From Planctomycetota bacterium (lineage in GTDB: Bacteria; Planctomycetota; Planctomycetia; Planctomycetales; Planctomycetaceae), in assembly GCA_023429275.1 (NCBI GenBank), contig JAEYWB010000887.1:1-6147 (forward strand): a DNA stretch of 6,147 nucleotides, read 5' to 3'. Position numbers and translations under genes: made by a program. Position 1 is the stretch's first letter, and the number at the start of each line of letters is the position of its first letter. The notes under the pieces are model-generated. The model was given only the letters and a program-made list of their open reading frames with translations, had not been told where the DNA came from and searched no databases. This document shows, piece by piece, positions 1 through 4,136 of this stretch.

Positions 1-947
1 ACTCGAAGGACACCGATACCGGCGTCCGGATCATCCAGGTGGTGCAGGGAGGCTCGGCCGCCCGCGCGGGCCTCGAGCCGAATGACATCATCCTGTCGGT
101 CAACGGCTTCCAGGTCGGCTACGTCAACGGATCGCTCTACGACACGAGCTCCGAGTTCGAGCGGCTCGCCGACCGCAACGGCTGGGTGATGCTCCTCGTC
201 CTCGACAACCGGAACCGGAACCTGGTCAACGTCCCGGTCCAGCTCGATTCGAGGCTGTCGCGGATCAGCGGTTCGATCACCTATCGCGATCAGTACCAGC
301 TGCCGAACTCGGCAGTGGCGATCGTCGAGCTCAAGGAGATCGTCCGTCCCGGTGCCCCGCAGGTGACGCTGGCCACCCGGCGGATCGTCAACAATCGCGG
401 TCAGTACCCGATTCCGTTCGACATCGAATTCGATCCGATGCAGGTCGACTCCCGCCGGACCTACATCCTGACGGCAAGCATCGTCAGCGGCGCGCAGACC
501 ATTTACATGATGCAGCAGCCGGTCCAGGTGCTGACCCCCGGCCAGCCGACCCAGGTCTCGCTCGTCCTCGACCGGGTCACCGCCTACAACGGCACGGGCA
601 ATCCGTACGCCTCGCGCGATCAGCAGATCGAGCGGGTCGTCGCCTGGTTCCGCGAGTACCTGAAGCGCGATCCGAACGCCCAGGAACTGCTCGTTTACCA
701 GAGCCAGTTCGATCGGGGCCTCACGATGCAGGACGTCCAGGCGGACATCCTCGGCATGCCGTCGGTCTGGAATCAGTCCGATCGCGACAAGGTCCAGTAC
801 GTGGTGAACCTGCACCAGATGCTCATCGGCCGCCAGCCGACGAACGAAGAGCTGCAGTACTGGCTGACCCGGTACGACGCTCAGCAGGGAATCCGTCGCG
901 ACCTCGCCCGGGAGTTCCTCGCTGCCGTGGGCAACCCCGGCTACTAG
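1..947 (+). CDS. PDZ / YbaY-like / DUF4214-like repeat protein, 5' end missing
   Basis: The reading frame is open from base 3 to the TAG at 945-947 (314 visible residues), so the gene begins left of the window; the GTG at 39 lies inside the PDZ domain and is not a credible start. Visible residues about 7-75 read as a PDZ domain, with the GVRIIQV strand, the GSAARAGLEPNDIILSVNG carboxylate-loop and helix region, and a later VMLLVLDNR strand. Residues about 87-192 resemble the YbaY/YscW lipoprotein family: ISGSITYRD, LPNSAVAIVEL, IPFDIEFDP and RTYILTASI match its characteristic beta-strand spacing. Residues about 209-255 and 261-310 are two helical repeats resembling DUF4214 (for example LIGRQPTNEELQYWLTRYD). 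No catalytic residues are visible. PDZ domains bind peptide C-termini; I infer an envelope scaffold or substrate-binding protein. An N-terminal protease domain beyond the edge cannot be excluded. A terminator follows 30 nt after the stop. Confidence 0.85.
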   Translation, partial: SKDTDTGVRIIQVVQGGSAARAGLEPNDIILSVNGFQVGYVNGSLYDTSSEFERLADRNGWVMLLVLDNRNRNLVNVPVQLDSRLSRISGSITYRDQYQLPNSAVAIVELKEIVRPGAPQVTLATRRIVNNRGQYPIPFDIEFDPMQVDSRRTYILTASIVSGAQTIYMMQQPVQVLTPGQPTQVSLVLDRVTAYNGTGNPYASRDQQIERVVAWFREYLKRDPNAQELLVYQSQFDRGLTMQDVQADILGMPSVWNQSDRDKVQYVVNLHQMLIGRQPTNEELQYWLTRYDAQQGIRRDLAREFLAAVGNPGY

Positions 948-977
948 TTGATCTTGAGTGAGACCTCCTCGTGCGGA

Positions 978-1011
978 GGGTCGCCGAATGTCGGCGGCCC
1001 TTCGCTTTTTT
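978..1011 (+). terminator. Intrinsic terminator after the PDZ gene
   Basis: Bases 978-987 pair with 991-1000 in a 10-bp GC-rich stem with one G-U pair (981/997) and a 3-nt loop. Six T residues follow at 1006-1011, after a 5-nt gap. A smaller hairpin (964-968 with 975-979) overlaps its left foot by two bases, so the two could compete. The element lies 30 nt after the PDZ-gene stop, on the same strand. Confidence 0.75.
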
Positions 1012-1049
1012 GTTGGGAGGATGACCCTTGGTGATCGGGAGACGCGATT

Positions 1050-1151
1050 GGACCACAAAGATTCGAAGACACGAAGGAACGACCGAAAGGCGTGTCAGAC
1101 GGTTTCGATGGAGATTCGACTCTTCTTCGTGTCTTTGAGTCTTTGTGGTTC
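1050..1151. repeat. Long imperfect inverted repeat (interspersed-repeat type)
   Basis: Arms 1052-1078 and 1123-1149 are reverse complements at 24 of 27 positions, and pairing extends two bases outward to 1050/1151 with a further G-T pair. The arms carry the purine-rich words ACCACAAAGA and AAGACACGAAG, recalled from memory as a short intergenic repeat type in planctomycetes and other environmental bacteria; the family was not looked up. The three arm differences (1062/1139, 1065/1136, 1077/1124) are all G-U compatible in a + strand transcript. The 44-nt spacer can form its own small hairpin (1084-1088 with 1103-1107, plus 1091-1093 with 1099-1101). There is no coding potential and no flanking transposase. 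It sits 75 nt upstream of the DUF2721 start, so it may lie in that gene's leader. Confidence 0.8.
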
Positions 1152-1225
1152 CCTCTCTTCTTCCTCATCAGCAGGGCCTCCATACTGCCGGACAGTCGTT
1201 GCCCTGACCTCGTAGACGATCCCGA

Positions 1226-1777
1226 ATGCTTGCCGAGAACCCTCTCAGCGTCCTGACATTCATTGTCGCGCCGGCGATCCTGACCAATGCCTCTTCGGTC
1301 ATGTCGCTCGGAACGTCGAACCGGTTCGCGAGGGCGATTGATCGCATCCGGACCCTGGCGAGCCAGGTCGAAGGGAAAGATCCTCATCAGAGTCCGGAGA
1401 TCGAGCTCAAGGTCCGGCAACTGCGGGTGGCCGAGCGGCGGGGGCTTTACCTGGTGCAGGCGCTGACCGCCTTCTACACCGCGGTTGGCTCATTCTCGGC
1501 CGCAGCGCTCCTCTCGCTCTTCTCCGCCGGGTTGTTCGTCGGCGGAATCGACTGGATGGGGAACGCCTCGCTCGCGGTCGCCCTGTTTGCCGGGGTGGCG
1601 GGCGTGACCGGGCTTGTTGTTGGCACGTCGCTCCTCGTCCGGGAGACCCGGATGACGCTTCGCATCCTGACCGAAGAGACGGAATTCATGCTGCGTCGGA
1701 ACGCGGCCCGCGCGGCGGATGCGCAAGCGATCGGCGGCACACTGTCGGCCGACAGCCTCACTCGGCCCCCTGTTTAG
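1226..1777 (+). CDS. DUF2721 family integral membrane protein
   Basis: This 183-residue protein matches the DUF2721 pattern: a first hydrophobic segment with APAILTNASSVMSLG (about residues 7-29), then the conserved SNRFARAIDRIRTL motif (31-44), a charged helical stretch (51-73), and two more hydrophobic segments (about 74-107 and 112-138), ending in a polar tail. The family has no established biochemical role; it is a small inner-membrane protein, and I assign no function. The ATG at 1226 is the only possible start, because an in-frame TGA lies at 1205-1207 and no other start codon falls between. No Shine-Dalgarno sequence is visible in the preceding 18 nt, which is common in this phylum. 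It is probably monocistronic, with a terminator and an inverted repeat upstream and a convergent gene downstream. Confidence 0.85.
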   Translation: MLAENPLSVLTFIVAPAILTNASSVMSLGTSNRFARAIDRIRTLASQVEGKDPHQSPEIELKVRQLRVAERRGLYLVQALTAFYTAVGSFSAAALLSLFSAGLFVGGIDWMGNASLAVALFAGVAGVTGLVVGTSLLVRETRMTLRILTEETEFMLRRNAARAADAQAIGGTLSADSLTRPPV

Positions 1778-1827
1778 CCTCTTCCCCATGCGGACCGGTC
1801 AGCGACGCCAGCGGACCGGGGAAGGGG
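1778..1827. terminator. Stem-loop between convergent genes, no U-tract
   Basis: Starting at the first base after the DUF2721 stop, 1778-1787 pairs with 1818-1827 over 10 bp with one G-U pair. Inside, 1797-1800 can pair with 1814-1817. The word GCGGACCGG occurs twice in direct orientation (1790-1798 and 1811-1819), so alternative pairings are possible. No T run follows on either strand, so it is not a classical intrinsic terminator. Its place in the 78-nt gap between convergent genes suggests a shared 3'-end structure that ends or stabilises transcripts from both sides. Confidence 0.4.
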
Positions 1828-1855
1828 GGGAAACAAGCGGCCGGAGCCGACCGAT

Positions 1856-2188
1856 TCACCGGTAAGACGCCGGCTTGCCCTTGATGGCGTCCTTGATGGC
1901 CTGATCGCGAATGGCTGACATCCGCTTCTCCGCCTCGAATTCCTTCCGCTTGGGGAGAGGAACGATCCCGTCCTTGTCTTTGGCAGGAGCGTTAGGCTTG
2001 CGGAGGAGGGCTTCCCGGATCTTGTCGGCGGTGGCCTTGGCCTCTTTCATCGCCTTCGCCTGGGTGTAAGTGTCGTGGTAGACACGAGATCCGCGGGCGA
2101 TGACACGGCGATCGACGAACTCTTCGATTTCCTCTTTCTGGGCACTGGCATCAACCGGGGCAGGAGCGGGCTTCTTGGCAGTGGCCAT
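1856..2188 (-). CDS. Small basic Lys/Ala-rich protein of unknown function
   Basis: The product is 110 residues, running from the ATG at 2188 to TGA at 1856-1858. I do not recognise a family. The N-terminus (MATAKKPAPAPVDA) is a disordered-looking Lys/Ala/Pro tail. Residues about 16-62 are strongly charged and probably helical (EEIEEFVDRR, then AKAMKEAKATADKIREALLRK). A Pro/Lys-rich linker follows (64-80), then a second charged helix (82-104). I count 16 Lys and 10 Arg against 17 Asp/Glu, giving a net positive charge. There is no signal peptide, membrane segment or cysteine. That it is a real gene is supported by a GGAAAG ribosome-binding sequence 6 nt before the ATG, a plausible promoter and a palindrome just upstream. 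The basic tail might suggest nucleic-acid contact, but this is speculation; a cytoplasmic structural or regulatory protein is equally possible. Confidence 0.7.
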   Translation of the reverse strand: MATAKKPAPAPVDASAQKEEIEEFVDRRVIARGSRVYHDTYTQAKAMKEAKATADKIREALLRKPNAPAKDKDGIVPLPKRKEFEAEKRMSAIRDQAIKDAIKGKPASYR

Positions 2189-2208
2189 ACAGGTCTTTCC
2201 GAGGACTT

Positions 2209-2225
2209 CACGACAATTTGTCGTG
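2209..2225. promoter_or_regulatory. Perfect 17-bp palindrome, candidate operator
   Basis: CACGACAATTTGTCGTG has 8-bp arms around a single central base. It lies 20 nt upstream of the small basic gene's ATG and begins 4 nt downstream of the candidate -10, so it would cover the transcription start and the first transcribed bases. That is a typical position for a repressor operator. As RNA it could form a 6-bp hairpin at the 5' end of the message, so transcript protection is an alternative role. Confidence 0.55.
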
Positions 2226-2229
2226 TTCC

Positions 2230-2259
2230 AGTATATCGAGCGCGCGCGCGATCCGACAG
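2230..2259 (-). promoter_or_regulatory. Candidate sigma-70-type promoter of the small basic gene
   Basis: Read on the - strand, CTGTCG (2254-2259) is a weak -35 (3 of 6 matches) and TATACT (2230-2235) a good -10 (5 of 6), separated by 18 nt. The spacer contains an alternating CG run (2240-2250). The predicted start near 2223 falls inside the palindrome at 2209-2225 and gives a 5' leader of roughly 35 nt before the ATG at 2188. Confidence 0.45.
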
Positions 2260-2315
2260 GAGGTCGAGGGAATTTGGCGATTCCCCGAATCAGCGTTCGT
2301 GCGGAGTGATATCGC

Positions 2316-2350
2316 TCGGGCCGCAGCGCGACATCGGCGCTGCAGCCCGG
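2316..2350 (-). terminator. GC-rich hairpin downstream of the DUF1559 gene
   Basis: Bases 2323-2329 pair perfectly with 2337-2343 around a 7-nt loop. After one C/A mismatch (2322/2344), pairing continues through 2317-2321 with 2345-2349 and a G-T pair at 2316/2350. The whole is about a 14-bp stem. It begins 47 nt after the DUF1559 stop and upstream of the next promoter, so it probably marks the 3' end of the lipoprotein-DUF1559 transcript. No U-tract follows in the - direction, so termination without a U run, or RNA 3'-end stabilisation, is more likely than a classical intrinsic terminator. Confidence 0.5.
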
Positions 2351-2397
2351 AAAGCCCCGGAGATCCCTCGTCAGCAGACGTCGGTTAAGGCTGCGAC

Positions 2398-3345
2398 TTA
2401 GAAGTCCTCAACCTTGTCGTTTCCATTTCGGGTGCCAAGGGCCAGCCGGATCTGATCGGCGACATTGTTACCGATGAACCTGACCGCTCCGTCGAGCATG
2501 ACGAATTGAGCGCCGCCAGTATGGTAGCTGTTGAAACCAGCATACCGCTGCTGCCAGGCCCCTCCAACGAGATTGATGGGGACGCCGATCGAGCCGGCCC
2601 ATGTGGCATGCTCGTCCTGGCAGTTCTCGGATGCGATGGCAAAGTAGCGGCGTTGACTCACCGGATCTCCGCCAGCGATCGATCCGTTACGGCATCGCTC
2701 GCCGATGCCTACGGTATTGCTGGCCCCGTCTGTGATGTTCCCCGTTGTGTAAGCCGAGTTCTGCTGAAACGGTCCGTCAAACCGTCCGTCGGCCGGAATG
2801 TTGTCGTCCATGTGGTGCTTGCTCTCGCCGCTCTTGGCGTGGATGGGATTTCCCAAGCTTCCAGACATGACAACGCCGTAGTTGACAGCGGCTCGGGTCG
2901 CCGCGCCATCATCGTTGTAGAACTTTTCGTCCGGAGCCGAGGGGCATCGCATGCCGGGGAGGAGTGTCTGCCGCGCCGCCAGATTGTCGCTTCCGGCGAC
3001 ACTCCATCCCGCGTCGGCCCCGAATGTGAGCTTGTTGTACAGGCCAACCTGATCGATGTAGGGGAGGAGCATCGCGCTCCAGTGCGTGGCCCGGCGGTTC
3101 TCAGTAGTCGCTGCCGCGTCGTTGACCATTGGGACTTTGTAGCAGGCCGCTGGAAAGACGCTGTGGGTCTCCAGATAACTGTGCAGCGCGATGCCGAGCT
3201 GCTTCAGGTTGTTTTGGCACTGCGAGCGACGGGCGGCCTCTCGCGCCTGCTGAACGGCCGGCAGGAGGATCGCCACAAGTACGGCGATAATGGCGATCAC
3301 GACGAGTAGCTCGATCAGCGTAAAGCCGGAACGAGTGCGACGCAT
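2398..3345 (-). CDS. DUF1559 protein with type IV prepilin-like N-terminus
   Basis: This 315-residue protein starts with a class III prepilin signal: MRRTRSG, then FTLIELLVVIAIIAVLVAILLPA. A prepilin peptidase would cut after Gly7, and Glu12 is the conserved Glu5 of the mature protein. The hydrophobic N-helix is followed by QQAREAARRSQCQNNLKQLGIALHSY, the hallmark of DUF1559. The C-terminus carries the family's closing motif, YHTGGAQFVMLDGAVRFI (His275 to Asp285-Gly286). These proteins exist as large paralogous families in Planctomycetes; they are thought to be pseudopilin-like surface or secretion components, but their role is not established. The start at 3345 is chosen because GAGGGG (3352-3357) lies 6 nt upstream and the prepilin leader has normal length; a GTG at 3372 would add nine residues. 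It is the second gene of a unit with the lipoprotein 81 nt upstream. Confidence 0.93.
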   Translation of the reverse strand: MRRTRSGFTLIELLVVIAIIAVLVAILLPAVQQAREAARRSQCQNNLKQLGIALHSYLETHSVFPAACYKVPMVNDAAATTENRRATHWSAMLLPYIDQVGLYNKLTFGADAGWSVAGSDNLAARQTLLPGMRCPSAPDEKFYNDDGAATRAAVNYGVVMSGSLGNPIHAKSGESKHHMDDNIPADGRFDGPFQQNSAYTTGNITDGASNTVGIGERCRNGSIAGGDPVSQRRYFAIASENCQDEHATWAGSIGVPINLVGGAWQQRYAGFNSYHTGGAQFVMLDGAVRFIGNNVADQIRLALGTRNGNDKVEDF

Positions 3346-3351
3346 GGAGAA

Positions 3352-3357
3352 CCCCTC
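3352..3357 (-). promoter_or_regulatory. Ribosome-binding site that fixes the DUF1559 start
   Basis: GAGGGG on the - strand lies 6 nt before the ATG at 3345. It would be coding sequence if translation started at the GTG at 3372, and nothing similar precedes that GTG. It therefore favours the shorter, 315-residue product. Confidence 0.6.
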
Positions 3358-3426
3358 TGAAGACAAAGACACAGAGAAAGCGATTGACGTGAGAAATGAG
3401 TACGCAGAAGAAGGCGTGAGAGCGAG

Positions 3427-3852
3427 TTACTTCTTGGGAACCAGCTTGATATCGACGGTGTTACTCCCCTCCTTGACCTCCGCCTTGAAGCCAGGCTCCA
3501 CCGCGCCATTGATTGGCTTCGCTGGGTCAACTGCGCCGACGGAAACCTTGTGAGACCCGAGGATTGCGCCATCCCCGGTCTTGTACGTCGTCAGCGTGTA
3601 CGTGCCATCCTCTTTGATCTCGCCGGAGGCCGCCTTCCCGGCATGCGCGGCGCCAGCCCCTTCGACGATCGGTGAAAACGTCACAACGCCCCCCGAGACC
3701 GGCTTGTCGTTCAGAGTTACCTTTCCCTGCACAGGAGCGGTCTTGCGAACATCGGCCGCGGGGCCGCTGGTCGTCGAATCGCTACACCCAGCCGACATCG
3801 AGAGGACGAGAGAGCAAGCGAAGAGGGTTATGCGACCAGAAACGAGCATCAT
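3427..3852 (-). CDS. Small transthyretin-fold (carboxypeptidase-regulatory-like) lipoprotein
   Basis: The product is 141 residues from the ATG at 3852. The N-terminus, with one Arg and the hydrophobic stretch ITLFACSLVLSMSAGC, is a lipoprotein signal peptide; Cys23 is the probable lipidation site. Ser rather than Leu/Val/Ile at -3 makes the lipobox slightly atypical. After a Ser/Thr-rich linker, residues about 41-139 match the planctomycete carboxypeptidase-regulatory-like pattern: VQGKVTLNDKPVSGGVVTFSP, then GEIKEDGTYTLTTYKTGDGAILGSHKVSV, ending in KEGSNTVDIKLVPKK. This is a beta-sandwich without catalytic residues. A longer frame from 3915 is rejected because its extra 21 residues would precede the signal peptide, while GGAG (3859-3862) lies 6 nt before 3852. 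Being directly upstream of a DUF1559 gene is the usual arrangement; I infer that the two act together at the envelope. Confidence 0.88.
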   Translation of the reverse strand: MMLVSGRITLFACSLVLSMSAGCSDSTTSGPAADVRKTAPVQGKVTLNDKPVSGGVVTFSPIVEGAGAAHAGKAASGEIKEDGTYTLTTYKTGDGAILGSHKVSVGAVDPAKPINGAVEPGFKAEVKEGSNTVDIKLVPKK

Positions 3853-4136
3853 CTCGGACTCCGGGGCGCTGACAGACGGCCCTGGCGAGGCGCCCTTCCA
3901 GCGGAATTGACACAATCAAAGCCAATGCTGAGTTTCCAGTTCAACTTAGATGAAAGATGGCAATCTCGCAAACTTTCTTCAGGATCTTTTCACAAGCTTC
4001 AAAGAAGTGTGCGAGTTCGCCCGTCGGTGGCAAGTTTATATCGTTCGTCGTTCCTGACGGGTGTCCTGGCGGATTCCGGAGACGTTGTCCGAGGTGGCGC
4101 CGGCTCGTCCGATGCGATTCTCCCAGTCGGGAACCG
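3853..4136. other. Non-coding gap with AT-rich island
   Basis: This 284-nt gap lies between the peptidase stop and the lipoprotein start, both on the - strand. GC falls to 39 of 100 over 3911-4010, against clearly GC-rich genes on both sides. Within the island, 3951-3958 can pair with 3984-3992 with one bulged T, and 3952-3956 also with 3973-3977. No convincing gene and no U-tract terminator for the peptidase gene are visible; only a weak 4-bp hairpin is seen near 4124-4135. The gap most likely holds the promoter and leader of the lipoprotein unit. Confidence 0.5.
3915..3944 (-). promoter_or_regulatory. Candidate promoter for the lipoprotein-DUF1559 unit
   Basis: On the - strand, TTGAAC (3939-3944, 4 of 6 matches to the -35 consensus) and TTTGAT (3915-3920, 4 of 6 to the -10) are separated by 18 nt. 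This would give a leader of about 55 nt before the ATG at 3852. The motifs lie in an AT-rich island within GC-rich DNA. A TATAAA further upstream (4035-4040, - strand) is an alternative -10, but it has no recognisable -35. Confidence 0.3.

Noticed and set aside
958..1215. Open frame on the + strand through terminator and repeat
   Set aside because: It is composed of terminator and repeat sequence, has no ribosome-binding site and resembles no protein.
944..1420. Open frame on the - strand across the terminator and inverted repeat
   Set aside because: It covers the terminator and the inverted repeat and overlaps the DUF2721 gene; its Arg/Ser-rich product has no recognisable domain.
2240..2250. 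Alternating CG run as a Z-DNA or repeat element
   Set aside because: Only 11 bases long, in GC-rich DNA; noted only as part of the promoter spacer.
2075..2401. Open frames on the + strand opposite the small basic gene and its promoter
   Set aside because: They lie antisense to a better-supported gene, run through the palindrome and hairpin, and the translation shows no protein-like pattern.
2506..3309. Long open frame on the + strand opposite DUF1559
   Set aside because: It is antisense to a clearly recognised family protein; such long opposite-strand frames are common in GC-rich genes.
3346..3372. Longer DUF1559 start at the GTG at 3372
   Set aside because: A good ribosome-binding site precedes the ATG at 3345, and the nine extra residues would lengthen the prepilin leader without need.
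3853..3915. Longer lipoprotein start at 3915
   Set aside because: The additional residues would sit before a normal lipoprotein signal peptide, and GGAG is well spaced before the ATG at 3852.
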